A stretch of 64,000 nt of DNA from Salinisphaera aquimarina (GCF_042643355.1 NZ_JBHRSS010000008.1:186001-250000); one strand, 5' to 3'. Counted from the first letter of the stretch, positions 33,399 to 42,150 are shown. Numbers and translations are program-made. The notes: generated by a model not told the origin, from the sequence alone.

Positions 33399-34121
33399 AT
33401 GAAGAGAATAAAAGAGGCGCCGAGCCGCCTGTTCGGGGTTCTGTTTATCCCGGTCGTGATTTTCGGCGTATTGATTATCGCCGCGATCATGGCGATTAGT
33501 TTCCAGGGCGGCTCGGAAGCTTCGGCCGATTCCGATAATCCTCGCAAGCTCGATCAGAACACAATGGCCGCATTTAGAACAAAGTACGACGCGCTCGGCA
33601 TGGCGGAAGGCAGCGACAACGCGCCCATAACCATCCGCGAATTCGGCGATTACCAGTGTCCCGCCTGCGGTGCCTTCGCGCCCACCGCTCGGCGCATCCG
33701 TCAGGACTTGGTCCAGTCCGGCAAGGCGCGGTTTATATTCTTTGATTTTCCTTTACCCATGCACGCGCACGCGCATAAGGCGGCCGAGGCCGCACGTTGC
33801 GCCGCGCGCCAGCACAAATTCTGGCCGTATCACGATCGTCTTTACGAAACGCAAAACCAATGGGCATCCACGGATGATGCGACGTCCAGTTTTGTCGATA
33901 TCGCCGTCGAAACCGGTCTTGACGCCGATAAGTTCGAGCAGTGCCTAAAACAAAATAAAACCGCCGCCATCATCGCCGAGAATCAAAACGCCGGCAAGGC
34001 GATTCGTCTGCGGGCCACGCCGACCGTAATCGTGGGCGACACGTTGTTTTCGGGGGTCGTAAGTTTTGATCAGATTCGACAAACGATTGCAGAGCAAAGC
34101 CGTCCTGGCACGACCCAATGA
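33399..34121 (+). CDS. DsbA-like membrane-anchored thioredoxin-fold protein
   Basis: The 240-residue product has one N-terminal membrane anchor (about residues 10-33) and a periplasmic DsbA-type domain with CPAC in GDYQCPACGAFAPTARRIRQD. A helical insert follows (HAHKAAEAARCAARQHKFW), and then a cis-Pro loop LRATPTVIVGDTLFSG. This is the BdbD/DsbA-like form used for oxidative folding or metal-stressed thiols. The ATG at 33,399 gives a short cytoplasmic head before the anchor; 14 extra residues upstream are possible but unsupported. Confidence 0.85.
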   Translation: MKRIKEAPSRLFGVLFIPVVIFGVLIIAAIMAISFQGGSEASADSDNPRKLDQNTMAAFRTKYDALGMAEGSDNAPITIREFGDYQCPACGAFAPTARRIRQDLVQSGKARFIFFDFPLPMHAHAHKAAEAARCAARQHKFWPYHDRLYETQNQWASTDDATSSFVDIAVETGLDADKFEQCLKQNKTAAIIAENQNAGKAIRLRATPTVIVGDTLFSGVVSFDQIRQTIAEQSRPGTTQ

Positions 34122-34242
34122 ATGCGATGTGCCTGTAATCGATCCGCAAACCCATGAAACAACGGCCAGCCATACAAGCGCGCCGCCCGAAAAACATTCG
34201 GATCTTGGTTGATGTAGCGCCATAGAACAAGGAAACAGCGGC

Positions 34243-34488
34243 ATGAAACAACTCAACGCAACCTTCTTGACCCTGCTTGTGATGGCAAGCGTCGTGGCCC
34301 CGGCCGCCGCTCAGGCGGGCCCCGGCCGAATGGGCGATTCCGGCGTGACGGGCGGCTCGATGATGCAATGCGGGATGATGGGCGGCCCCATGATGATCGT
34401 CGGAATACTCTTTGGGCTGCTCGTTATCGCTATATTGGTGCTCGCCATTCTGGCACTGATCAAGTACCTGCGCAGCAACCCTCGATAG
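34243..34488 (+). CDS. Small Met/Gly-rich membrane protein (paralogue 1)
   Basis: The 81-residue protein has a signal-like start (ending AAAQAG), then GRMGDSGVTGGSMMQCGMMGG, one membrane helix (about residues 48-74) and a basic end ALIKYLRSNPR. The Met/Cys cluster placed just outside the helix suggests metal contact. It is a clear paralogue of the protein at 40,596, with the same order of motifs. AAGGAA precedes the ATG. The family is unknown to me. Confidence 0.65.
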   Translation: MKQLNATFLTLLVMASVVAPAAAQAGPGRMGDSGVTGGSMMQCGMMGGPMMIVGILFGLLVIAILVLAILALIKYLRSNPR

Positions 34489-34641
34489 ATCGGCCCAACG
34501 AACGTCGACGGCCGACAGCCGCTGTGCAATGCAGTGCCAACCTGAACCGCGAACAGCCGAACACCACTTCGGCATGCATCATCCGGATCGGATTCACCGA
34601 CCAATCCTTTAGCTTGCCCCCATAACGCGATCAAAACACTC

Positions 34642-35496
34642 ATGTTTATACACCCGTCGATCAATCCAGTCGCTTTTTCAGTGGGCCCGTTGGCGGTGCA
34701 CTGGTACGGCCTGATGTATCTGCTCAGCTTTCTGCTCGGCTGGGCCCTGGCGGTTCGTCGCACGCAACTGGCGCATATACGCTGGACGCGCGAAGAGGTC
34801 GGCGACTTCCTGTTTTATGTCGTGCTCGGCGTGGTGCTGGGTGGCCGGCTCGGTTATGTAATGTTCTATCAACCGGGCTATTTCTTCGCCCATCCGTTAC
34901 ATGTGTTTTATGTCTGGGACGGCGGGATGTCGTTCCACGGCGGAATGCTGGGCGTATTCGTCGCGTCGGCCTGGTTCGCCCGGCGCACCCACAAACATGT
35001 CTTCGACGTGACCGACTTCGTCGCCCCGATCGTCCCTATCGGGCTGTTTTTCGGGCGTATCGGTAACTTCATCAACGGCGAGCTTTACGGGCGCGTCACC
35101 GACGTGCCGTGGGCGATGATCTATCCGCACGTCGATAGGCTGCCGCGCCACCCGTCGGAGCTCTACGAAGCCGCTCTCGAGGGGGTGGCGCTATTCGCCA
35201 TTCTGTGGATATACGCACGCAAGCCCCGTCCGCGCATGGCGGTTTCCGGCGCGTTCCTGCTGGGTTATGGCTGTTTTCGGTTCTTCCTGGAATTCTTCCG
35301 GCAGCCGGACCCGTTTGCGGGCTTCGTCACGTTCGGCTGGATGACGCTGGGCCAGGTCTATTCGGCGCCGATGATCGTCGCGGGCCTGATCATCATTCTC
35401 GTCGCTTATCGGCTACGCGCGGGCTTTGTGAATAAGCATGCCGGCTTCGGGCCGCAGCGTTATCAACGCCATCGGACGATTCAACGTGACGAATAG
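34642..35496 (+). CDS. lgt: Prolipoprotein diacylglyceryl transferase
   Basis: Lgt transfers diacylglycerol from phosphatidylglycerol to the lipobox Cys, the first step of lipoprotein maturation in the inner membrane. The 284-residue product has seven hydrophobic segments. It also has the family signatures VHWYGLMYLLSF near the start, GGMSFHGGMLGV with the essential His, and FFGRIGNFINGELYGRVTD with the key Arg and Asn. This is a complete gene, and probably an extra to the chromosomal one. No clear Shine-Dalgarno sequence precedes the ATG. Finding it with lspA and lnt in one island is unusual. Confidence 0.92.
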   Translation: MFIHPSINPVAFSVGPLAVHWYGLMYLLSFLLGWALAVRRTQLAHIRWTREEVGDFLFYVVLGVVLGGRLGYVMFYQPGYFFAHPLHVFYVWDGGMSFHGGMLGVFVASAWFARRTHKHVFDVTDFVAPIVPIGLFFGRIGNFINGELYGRVTDVPWAMIYPHVDRLPRHPSELYEAALEGVALFAILWIYARKPRPRMAVSGAFLLGYGCFRFFLEFFRQPDPFAGFVTFGWMTLGQVYSAPMIVAGLIIILVAYRLRAGFVNKHAGFGPQRYQRHRTIQRDE

Positions 35497-35523
35497 CCAA
35501 ACCGACGTCCAGGAGCGCATCGC

Positions 35524-37077
35524 ATGAAGCGTATCGATAAAAAACGCCGACAATTGCTGGGCCAAATCGGCGGCCTTGCCGGCGTATCAATTCTATCCCC
35601 CGCGTCTTTGCTTGTCGCCTACAATACGGAGGCGATCGCCGCGGACGACAAACGTGCGGCGCCACCTCAGCGCATCACAAACGGGCCGTTCGACGTAGAC
35701 TTCCGGCTGCGCGCTGAACCCGACACTGTACCGATACTGCCGGGCGCGCCCAGCGAGGTCTGGCGTTATACCGCGGCCTTGATGCGGGGCCCGCAAGACA
35801 CGCTGACCTCAGTCAGCGGAAGCTATCCTGGACCGCTGATTCGGCTGCGCCGGGGCCAGCGGGTACGCGCGCGGCTGGAAAACCCGCTGCCCGAGGACAC
35901 GACGGTCCACTGGCATGGCCTGCACGTGCCGCCGGACGTCGACGGCCAGCCCCGTCTTCCGATCAAGCCAGGCGAGGATATGACGGTGGCCTTCGACGTG
36001 GTCGACCGCGCCGGGTTGTACTGGTACCACCCGCATCCGCACGGCCCCAACGGCGGCCGCGTCGGCTTTCAAAGCTATGCCGGACTGGCCGGGCCGTTGA
36101 TTATCGAGGACGACACCGAGCGCGCGCTCAATCTGCCCGCCGGCGATCAAGAGCTCATTCTGGTCCTGCAGGATCGAACGTTTGCTGGCGAGAACGAGCT
36201 GACTTTTGTCGACGGCATGCGATCGATGATGCGCGGCTTTTTCGGTGATCGCGTTCTGGTCAACGGTTATTCCCCGACGGCCCGCGAGGTCGGCACCCGC
36301 CCCTATCGTCTGCGGATTCTCAACGGTTCCAATGCGCGCATCTACAAGCTGGCCTGGAGCGACGGCCGCCCGGTGACCGTCATCGGCACCGGCGGGGGCC
36401 TGCTCGGGGCACCGGAACAACGACCCTATGTCACGTTGCCCCCCGCCCAGCGTATTGATTTGTGGGTCGATCTGTCCGACGCCAAAGTCGGCGATCAACT
36501 CGCTCTGGTCAGCGACGCTTACAATTCCGGCATGATGGGCGGCTACTCCGGCTTGCCCGCGGGCGCCCGATTCGAATTGGTGCCCTTGCACGTCACGCGT
36601 CGCGCGGACAAGGGACCGCCGCTGCCCAAGGTTCTAGATCTGGACCTGAAAACGTCTTCCACAACCCCGGCTACGCCCATACGCACCTTCGATTTGCGAA
36701 TGGAAATGATGAGCGGCTTTTCCATCAATGGTCGCCAATTCCAAGGCGCCGTCGTGGCGGATGACGAAATCGTGACCCTGGGCGATACCGAAATCTGGGA
36801 ATTCGTCAACGACAGCATGATGCCGCATCCCATGCATGTGCACGGCCTACAGTTTGCGGTGATCGAGCGCAGCAAACGCAGCGGCCTGCGCGGCTGGACT
36901 GGTCTCGATGCGGGGCTGGTGGATGCCGGCCTGCACGACACCGTCCTGGTCCTGCCCGGCGAGCGTGTCCGCATCGTACTGACCTTCACCGATTTCGACG
37001 GCCTCTATCTCTATCACTGCCACAACATGGAGCATGAGGACAACGGCATGATGCGCTATTACCGAGTCCGGTCATGA
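35524..37077 (+). CDS. Multicopper oxidase (CueO/CopA-like), Tat-exported
   Basis: The 517-residue enzyme carries all copper ligand motifs: HWHGLHVPPDVDG, WYHPHPHGPNGG, HPMHVHGLQF and YHCHNMEHEDNGMM. The final motif has the type 1 axial Met. The N-terminus KKRRQLLGQIGGLAG is a Tat signal, so the folded protein goes to the periplasm. It probably oxidises Cu(I) to the less toxic Cu(II). An internal NSGMMGGYSG stretch is slightly Met-rich, less than in CueO. AGGAG precedes the ATG. It lies 28 bases after lgt and may share its transcript. Confidence 0.9.
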   Translation: MKRIDKKRRQLLGQIGGLAGVSILSPASLLVAYNTEAIAADDKRAAPPQRITNGPFDVDFRLRAEPDTVPILPGAPSEVWRYTAALMRGPQDTLTSVSGSYPGPLIRLRRGQRVRARLENPLPEDTTVHWHGLHVPPDVDGQPRLPIKPGEDMTVAFDVVDRAGLYWYHPHPHGPNGGRVGFQSYAGLAGPLIIEDDTERALNLPAGDQELILVLQDRTFAGENELTFVDGMRSMMRGFFGDRVLVNGYSPTAREVGTRPYRLRILNGSNARIYKLAWSDGRPVTVIGTGGGLLGAPEQRPYVTLPPAQRIDLWVDLSDAKVGDQLALVSDAYNSGMMGGYSGLPAGARFELVPLHVTRRADKGPPLPKVLDLDLKTSSTTPATPIRTFDLRMEMMSGFSINGRQFQGAVVADDEIVTLGDTEIWEFVNDSMMPHPMHVHGLQFAVIERSKRSGLRGWTGLDAGLVDAGLHDTVLVLPGERVRIVLTFTDFDGLYLYHCHNMEHEDNGMMRYYRVRS

Positions 37078-37448
37078 TCTCCCAAGACGTCACGCCGCTG
37101 CGCCGCCGCGCTGCGCCGGGCCGCAAAGCCGCGCGAAAAAAAAGCGGCCCGAAGCAATAGAGAAGACAGCCATGAGCAGCAAATTGAAATGGACCCTATC
37201 CTGACGGGATTGGCGCATTATGTCTGACGCCCATTTAGGGTGTACTTCAACCAGACACTGATGAGCGTAAGCCCAGCATATGTCACCCTAAGCGCAACAC
37301 TCGCGCTGGTGCTGGATTGGCGGGCACGTTACCGAACGAAAGGGACAGAACACGCAGCACTCGTCCAGATTGGGGCCCGGAAGAGTACCTTATAGTCGTA
37401 GTAAAGTTGGTAGGCACTGTCGGCATATATAGGAACATTTTAAATAAA
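37078..37448. other. Convergent intergenic region with hairpin and gene remnant
   Basis: CGGGCCGC (37,117-37,124) pairs with GCGGCCCG (37,144-37,151) and probably ends the oxidase transcript. An ATG at 37,172 opens a frame coding only MSSKLKWTLS before a stop, which looks like the start of a lost gene. The remaining 240 bases have no gene I can support and separate the plus-strand and minus-strand halves of the island. Confidence 0.5.
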
Positions 37449-38240
37449 TCAGCTGCCGTGGAGCAAAATTAACAAGGCGGCACCAAATACGATACGATAG
37501 ATAGCGAACGCGGTGAAAGTATGGAACTGGATGAAATCCAGCAGCCATTTGACTGCGAAAAACGCGACGGCCATCGAAACGAGGAACCCGACCGCCAGCC
37601 CGGTCCAGTCGGGTGCGATACCGGCGCCACCCTGGAATTGCTTGAATAGCTCGAAACCGCTGGCTGCGAACATGGTGGGAATGCCCACGAGAAACGCGAA
37701 CTGGGTGGCGGCACTGCGGTTATTGGTGCCGGCCAGAAGCGCGACGAAGATCGTCGCCGCCGATCGTGAAGTGCCCGGAAGCAGGCCCGCGACCATCTGC
37801 GCAATACCCACCAACACGGCCACCGTCCAAGTTACGCGCTCGGATGCCGGCTGTCTGGCGGCGATCTGTTCTGCCGCGATCATCCAAACACCGCCGATGA
37901 CCAGCGCCCAGGCCACGCCACTGAGCTGGGTCGGCAACTGGAAGCCTAACTTGACCGTGATCAGCCCGAGTAGCGCGGTAATCAAAAACGCGACAATAAG
38001 CTTGAACAAATAATCACGTTGGTCCGGTTCACGCCAACGAGTGAAAAGACGCCGAATTTCGCGCCAGTAGATAAATACGACTGCGAGAATCGCCCCCGCC
38101 TGGATGACGACATTGAACATATCCGAACGCTGCCCAAGCCAGCGTTCGGCGATCAACAGATGGCCGGTGCTGGATATCGGCAAGAACTCGGTAATACCCT
38201 CGATGATGCCCAGCAATACGATGTTGGCCAGATCGCCCAC
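37449..38240 (-). CDS. uppP: Undecaprenyl-diphosphate phosphatase (PbrB-like context)
   Basis: The 263-residue membrane enzyme has the BacA/UppP signatures EGITEFLPISSTGHLLIAE near the start and GTSRSAATI (LLPGTSRSAAT) in the middle. It recycles undecaprenyl pyrophosphate for cell-wall synthesis. In lead-resistance operons a UppP (PbrB) releases phosphate to precipitate exported Pb(II). Here it follows a CDF gene by 21 bases, behind a MerR-type promoter, so the same use is likely. GTG at 38,240 is preceded by GGGGA. Confidence 0.88.
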   Translation of the reverse strand: MGDLANIVLLGIIEGITEFLPISSTGHLLIAERWLGQRSDMFNVVIQAGAILAVVFIYWREIRRLFTRWREPDQRDYLFKLIVAFLITALLGLITVKLGFQLPTQLSGVAWALVIGGVWMIAAEQIAARQPASERVTWTVAVLVGIAQMVAGLLPGTSRSAATIFVALLAGTNNRSAATQFAFLVGIPTMFAASGFELFKQFQGGAGIAPDWTGLAVGFLVSMAVAFFAVKWLLDFIQFHTFTAFAIYRIVFGAALLILLHGS

Positions 38241-38261
38241 GGCAGTCCCCCTGAAAACGCG

Positions 38262-38876
38262 CTAGCTTGCTTTGAGAGAAGCCTTCTGTTCGTCGCGTGC
38301 CTCGCGCAGGATGCCGGTCGCTTCCTTGATCACGTAGAGGCCAAGCGCGGTGCCGATGATCAGATCAGGTGCCGCATTGTTCAGAACAAGCACCAGCACG
38401 CCGGACAGGATCACAGCTACATTGGCAATTACATCGACCCGAGTGAATAGCCAAGTCGCTCGCAGGTGCACCTCGCCATGACGAAAACGTCCCAGCAACC
38501 GGAGAACGATGGTATTGACAGCGAGCGATACAAAGGCGATTCCGATCATCCAAGAGCCCTCGGGCTCGCTGCCCGTGGCCGCTCGCCATAAGACGCCGAC
38601 CAGCACGGCTAAACCCAGCAGCAATAGTATCGACCCGCTCAATTGCCCCGCAGAGGCCTTGAAGCGCGCACTGCGTGTCATTGCGACCAGGCCGATTGCA
38701 TAGGCGCTGGCGTCGGCCAGCATATCCAACGAATCAGCGACCAGTCCCATGGACTGGGCGATAAGGCCGGCCGTGATGCCGACCACGAACATCGTGGCAT
38801 TGAGGGCCAGGGCGATCCGTAGAATTCGCCGCTCGGCCTCATTGCTCGCTTCAACGTGACAGCCGCAATCGCCCAT
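38262..38876 (-). CDS. Short CDF-type cation transporter with N-terminal CGC motif
   Basis: From the ATG at 38,876 (GAGGAC upstream) the product has 204 residues. It begins MGDCGCHVEASNEAERRI, has six helices with ADSLDMLADASAYAIGL in helix 2 and FTRVDVIANVAVI in helix 5, and lacks the C-terminal CDF domain. It starts an operon with uppP (gap 21 bases) and is read from a perfect MerR-type operator at 38,946. Divergent is a MerR gene. This mirrors Pb/Cd resistance operons where a transporter and UppP act together. Confidence 0.82.
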   Translation of the reverse strand: MGDCGCHVEASNEAERRILRIALALNATMFVVGITAGLIAQSMGLVADSLDMLADASAYAIGLVAMTRSARFKASAGQLSGSILLLLGLAVLVGVLWRAATGSEPEGSWMIGIAFVSLAVNTIVLRLLGRFRHGEVHLRATWLFTRVDVIANVAVILSGVLVLVLNNAAPDLIIGTALGLYVIKEATGILREARDEQKASLKAS

Positions 38877-38939
38877 TTCATGTCCTCTTTTTTGCAAACA
38901 TCGGCCCAGTCGAGTACCGACTGAGATTTATGTGTTGTG

Positions 38940-38970
38940 ATCCTAGACCCTCTAGCTACTAGAGGGTCAA
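38940..38970 (-). promoter_or_regulatory. MerR-type promoter/operator of CDF-uppP
   Basis: On the minus strand TTGACC (38,965-38,970) and TAGGAT (38,940-38,945) are 19 bases apart. The palindrome GACCCTCTAG-nnn-CTAGAGGGTC (38,946-38,968) has perfect 10-base arms. This is a textbook CadR/PbrR-type site. Confidence 0.85.
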
Positions 38971-39096
38971 GCGTAAGATGCTGCTACATGACTGATTGAA
39001 TGCGTAGTGAGTGCCAAGTGTATAAACCAGCGGCTTGCCGGGGGCTTTATTAACTCGCGTACCGCGCGGCCGGCAGGCCACAGTGATTTTATGATC

Positions 39097-39132
39097 TTGC
39101 CGGCCAGCATCCCTATAACTACTATAGACTCA
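39097..39132 (+). promoter_or_regulatory. Probable promoter of second MerR gene
   Basis: TTGCCG (39,097-39,102) and TACTAT (39,120-39,125) are 17 bases apart, pointing to the MerR gene. The -10 box overlaps a CTATA-act-ACTATAG dyad, the same layout as at the other merR gene (26,043-26,085). Confidence 0.55.
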
Positions 39133-39155
39133 AGTATCTAATTTGGAGGATTTCC

Positions 39156-39605
39156 GTGGCCTTGAAAATCGGTGAGTTGGCAAGTCGCACTGACTGCCAA
39201 GTCGGAACAATTCGCTACTATGAGCAGGAGAAGCTGCTACCAGAGCCTATGCGAAGCAATGCTAATTTCCGGCTCTACAGCGAGGCCCATGTCGAACGCT
39301 TGCGGTTCATCCGACACTGCCGATCGCTGGGTATGAGTCTCCAAGAGGTGCGCGCCTTGTTGCAGTTTCGCGATCGCCCGCAGACAGACTGCAGTGATGT
39401 CAACGCGCTGCTAGATAAACATATCCAGCAAGTCGAAATCCGTATGGAAGAACTCACGCAGCTAAAACAGCACTTGGCCGTGTTACGCAAGCAGTGCGTC
39501 GGCAAGCGGCCAAGCGGGACATGCGGTATTCTGCAGGTATTAACCGATCGCTCTTATAACCAAGACACCACAGTGGCCTTGTCTGATCCGGAGAGATTGC
39601 GTTGA
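39156..39605 (+). CDS. cadR: MerR-family Cd/Pb-responsive regulator (CadR/PbrR-like)
   Basis: The 149-residue protein begins LKIGELASRTDCQVGTIRYYEQEKLLPEP and has a long coiled dimer helix (about 80-118). Its Cys residues are placed as in CadR/PbrR: DCSDVNALLD, RKQCVGKRPSGTCGILQ. GTG at 39,156 is preceded by GGAGG at 39,145-39,149. Divergent to it is the perfect MerR operator of the CDF-uppP operon, and comparable promoters of lnt and the third CDF gene may be under its control. Assigning Cd or Pb would need binding tests. Confidence 0.88.
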   Translation: MALKIGELASRTDCQVGTIRYYEQEKLLPEPMRSNANFRLYSEAHVERLRFIRHCRSLGMSLQEVRALLQFRDRPQTDCSDVNALLDKHIQQVEIRMEELTQLKQHLAVLRKQCVGKRPSGTCGILQVLTDRSYNQDTTVALSDPERLR

Positions 39606-39764
39606 ATCTAACGGAGAATTACTTTTCCAAGCCTATTGGCTGACCCAGATTGGATTTTGCCTTCACGAGCTGCTGGCGCCCGAGTCATCGCCGGACGGGT
39701 GATGGACAGCACCAAGCCCTGGACAAGGCGTGTGGTCCTTGTCCAAGGCTTGAGGCCGGAACCG

Positions 39765-40400
39765 TTACTTGTTCGGCTGTCTGATCATGCGCAGATAGGG
39801 CTTGAGCTCGTTCCAGCCGGCCGGGAACAGCTTCTTCGCCTCTTCGTTGGACAGTGCGGGTGACACAATCACGTCATCGCCGTCCTGCCAGTTCGCCGGC
39901 GTGGTCACCTTGTAGTTGTCGGTCAACTGCAACGAATCGATGACGCGCAGGATCTCGTCGAAATTGCGCCCGGCGCTCTTCGGGTAGGTCAGCGTCATGC
40001 GGATTTTCTTGTTCGCATCGATGATGAACACGCTGCGCACGGTCGACGTGTCACCCGCGTTTGGGTGAATCATGTCGTAGAGTTCGGCAACCTTGCGGTC
40101 AGAATCGCCGATGATCGGAAAATTCACGGCCTGACCCTGGGTTTCTTCGATATCCGATGACCAGCGCTTGTGATCGGCCACCGAATCCACCGAAACCACG
40201 ATCGCTTTTACGTTGCGCTTGGCAAACCGTTCCTTGAGGCCGCCGACCGCACCCAGCTCGGTGGTGCAGACCGGTGTGAAGTCGGCCGGGTGCGACATCA
40301 GCATGCCCCAGCCGTCACCCAGCCAGTCGTGAAAATCGATCTCGCCTTCGGTGGTATCGGCGGTGAAATTGGGGGCGGTATCGCCTAGTCTTAAACTCAT
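39765..40400 (-). CDS. Prx6-type (1-Cys) peroxiredoxin, intact copy
   Basis: The 211-residue enzyme reduces peroxides through Cys in DFTPVCTTELG, with GDTAPNFTADTTEGE at the start and the family C-terminal domain complete (NWQDGDDVIVSPAL). It is a close copy of the frameshifted gene at 32,623. It lies on the minus strand downstream of a Met-rich protein remnant and the same hairpin. GGAG precedes the ATG at 40,400. It probably answers the oxidative load that comes with redox-active or thiol-binding metals. Confidence 0.9.
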   Translation of the reverse strand: MSLRLGDTAPNFTADTTEGEIDFHDWLGDGWGMLMSHPADFTPVCTTELGAVGGLKERFAKRNVKAIVVSVDSVADHKRWSSDIEETQGQAVNFPIIGDSDRKVAELYDMIHPNAGDTSTVRSVFIIDANKKIRMTLTYPKSAGRNFDEILRVIDSLQLTDNYKVTTPANWQDGDDVIVSPALSNEEAKKLFPAGWNELKPYLRMIRQPNK

Positions 40401-40428
40401 GGTTAATCTCCTGTTAGAACATATGGTT

Positions 40429-40461
40429 GAAAGCGGCCACTCGTTTTGAGTGGCCGCTTTC
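40429..40461. repeat. Hairpin upstream of peroxiredoxin (copy 2)
   Basis: GAAAGCGGCCACTC (40,429-40,442) pairs with GAGTGGCCGCTTTC (40,448-40,461), 14 perfect base pairs around a GTTTT loop. Stem sequence and position match the hairpin at 32,562-32,590, while the loop differs. Confidence 0.7.
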
Positions 40462-40472
40462 GGGAACAGAGG

Positions 40473-40529
40473 TCAGCTTTTCTCGGCGCTGCCCTCACTT
40501 TTGCTGGATTTTTCCATCTTGGTCTGCAT
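40473..40529 (-). pseudogene. 3' remnant of a Met-rich protein gene
   Basis: The minus strand codes MQTKMEKSSKSEGSAEKS and a stop, matching the last 18 residues of the Met-rich protein at 32,226-32,549 (MQTKMEKSGSDKGSAEKS). No start, signal peptide or Met-rich body remains upstream. It is a truncated second copy left by deletion. Confidence 0.75.
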
Positions 40530-40595
40530 TATCTCGTTCCACTACGCATCGCTGACTTCTCGTCAGATTAGGTACGCAGGCTTCGAATGTACTGC

Positions 40596-40913
40596 CTACG
40601 GATAGTTATCTGTTTCCGAGTTGGGTGCACGACGTGTCGTTTCGTGACCGGCATTCTTCGGCGACGTACGCTGCCCTTCGCTACGCAAATACTTGATCAG
40701 CGCAAAGACGGCGAGGACCAACACGCCGATAACGAGCAGCACGAACAGTAGCCACGCGATCATCATGGGTTCGCCCATCACGCCGCATTGCGTCATTAAG
40801 CCGCCCATCATGTCGCCGTTATCCATCCGACCGGGGCCGCCACGTTCAACCGCATAGGTAACGCCCGCAAAAACAGCGAGCGCGATAAAGATGCATTTCA
40901 CTATAAAATTCAT
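40596..40913 (-). CDS. Small Met/Gly-rich membrane protein (paralogue 2)
   Basis: The 105-residue protein has a signal-like start, GRMDNGDMMGGLMTQCGVMG, one membrane helix (about residues 50-75), then ALIKYLRSEGQ and a polar tail of 20 residues that the other copy lacks. It is a paralogue of the product at 34,243. It lies 34 bases after lspA in the same direction and so probably belongs to the CDF-lspA operon. The role may be metal binding at the membrane face. Confidence 0.65.
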   Translation of the reverse strand: MNFIVKCIFIALAVFAGVTYAVERGGPGRMDNGDMMGGLMTQCGVMGEPMMIAWLLFVLLVIGVLVLAVFALIKYLRSEGQRTSPKNAGHETTRRAPNSETDNYP

Positions 40914-40947
40914 TTTTCAGACCGTTTTGAAAGCCAGGCTGACACCA

Positions 40948-41454
40948 TCATCCCGCGCGCCTGCCCTGCGCCCAGATAAGCGCTGCCGCCCCCACGATGA
41001 TCCACACATCGGCGAGGTTGAATGCAGGCCAGTGCCACTGCCCGTAGTGGAAATCGAGAAAATCGACGACGTAGCCGCGCAGCAGCCGATCGGTCACATT
41101 GCCCAGTGCGCCGCCGATGATGGCGCATAGCGCGATCTGATACGTTCTTGATGCGTTTTCGCGCCACAGCCAGCAACCCAGGGCCGTCGAAACAACAAGC
41201 GCTAAAACGATCAGGAAGGCGTTTTGCCAACCGCCGGCGTTGGCCAAAAAACTGAATGCCGCCCCGGTGTTATGTTGATGCGTCCAGTTGAAAAAGCGCG
41301 TGACCGGCAGGTATTCGCCGTAAGCCAGATGGACGCTGGCCGCATATTTGGCTGCTTGATCGAGACCCAGAAGCAACAACGACAGCAAGAGCCAGCGAAG
41401 CCGTTTGGCCGGCGCCAACGCATTGGCGGCGATAGGGGCCGTACGCGTCCCCAT
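40948..41454 (-). CDS. lspA: Lipoprotein signal peptidase (signal peptidase II)
   Basis: LspA is an inner-membrane aspartyl protease that removes the signal peptide of diacylated prolipoproteins. The 168-residue protein has four helices. The family motifs are HQHNTGAAFSFL, GGALGNVTDRLLRGYVVDFLDF with the first catalytic Asp, and FNLADVWIIVG with the second. It lies 56 bases after a short CDF gene, the arrangement seen with PbrC and in Cd/Pb-resistance clusters of mobile elements. This is likely an extra, metal-induced copy. Confidence 0.92.
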   Translation of the reverse strand: MGTRTAPIAANALAPAKRLRWLLLSLLLLGLDQAAKYAASVHLAYGEYLPVTRFFNWTHQHNTGAAFSFLANAGGWQNAFLIVLALVVSTALGCWLWRENASRTYQIALCAIIGGALGNVTDRLLRGYVVDFLDFHYGQWHWPAFNLADVWIIVGAAALIWAQGRRAG

Positions 41455-41510
41455 TTAACTAGCCTTAACCTGTAAGGCGCGCACTGAAGCCGCGTTGACT
41501 ACGATGGTCC

Positions 41511-42131
41511 TCACGGCGCCGCCGATGACGGCATCTCGGCCGTGGTTCTACGGGCATCCCTAAGGATTTGTACGCCGCCAAGCAGTACGATCAGCCCAAC
41601 GATCAAGCCGATAATCAGGTCGGGGATCCGGGTGTCGAGATAGTAGACGAGCGTGCCGCCGATGATAACGCCGACGTTGGCGATGACGTCATTGGCCGAA
41701 AATATCCAGCTCGCGCGCATGTGCACGCCGCCGTCCCGATGTCGGGCGATGATCAGCAAGCACACGGTATTGGCTGCAAGCGCGGCCAGCCCCATCAGAA
41801 TCATGTAAGCGGACTCCGGATTGCTCCCCATAACGGTACGGCGCACGACTTCGCTCAGCGCGAACAGGGCGAGCAGGATCTGAACCACCCCGCCGATCGA
41901 TGCCGCGCGTGCCTTATGGTGCGCGGCACGACCGACCGCATACAGACCCGCGGAGTAAACCGCAGCATCGGCGAAGTTGTCGAGCGAGTCGGCGATCAGC
42001 GCGGTTGACCCGCCTAGCATGCCTACCCCGAACTCGGTCAGAAACATCACGCCGTTGATTCCCAGCAGCCAGTACAACGCCTGTCTTTGCGTTTGGTCCT
42101 TGGCTTCGAATTCACAACCACAATCCGACAT
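41511..42131 (-). CDS. Short CDF-type cation transporter with N-terminal CGC motif (third copy)
   Basis: From the ATG at 42,131 (GGAGG 7 bases upstream) the 206-residue protein starts MSDCGCEFEAKDQTQR. It has six helices with ADSLDNFADAAVYSAGL in helix 2 and FSANDVIANVGVI in helix 5, and lacks the usual C-terminal domain. Its gene is followed by lspA and the small Met-rich membrane protein. A promoter with a 19-base spacer lies at 42,151-42,181. The start at 42,194 would run through that promoter and is rejected. Confidence 0.82.
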   Translation of the reverse strand: MSDCGCEFEAKDQTQRQALYWLLGINGVMFLTEFGVGMLGGSTALIADSLDNFADAAVYSAGLYAVGRAAHHKARAASIGGVVQILLALFALSEVVRRTVMGSNPESAYMILMGLAALAANTVCLLIIARHRDGGVHMRASWIFSANDVIANVGVIIGGTLVYYLDTRIPDLIIGLIVGLIVLLGGVQILRDARRTTAEMPSSAAP

Positions 42132-42150
42132 ATCACTACCTCCGAACGTA

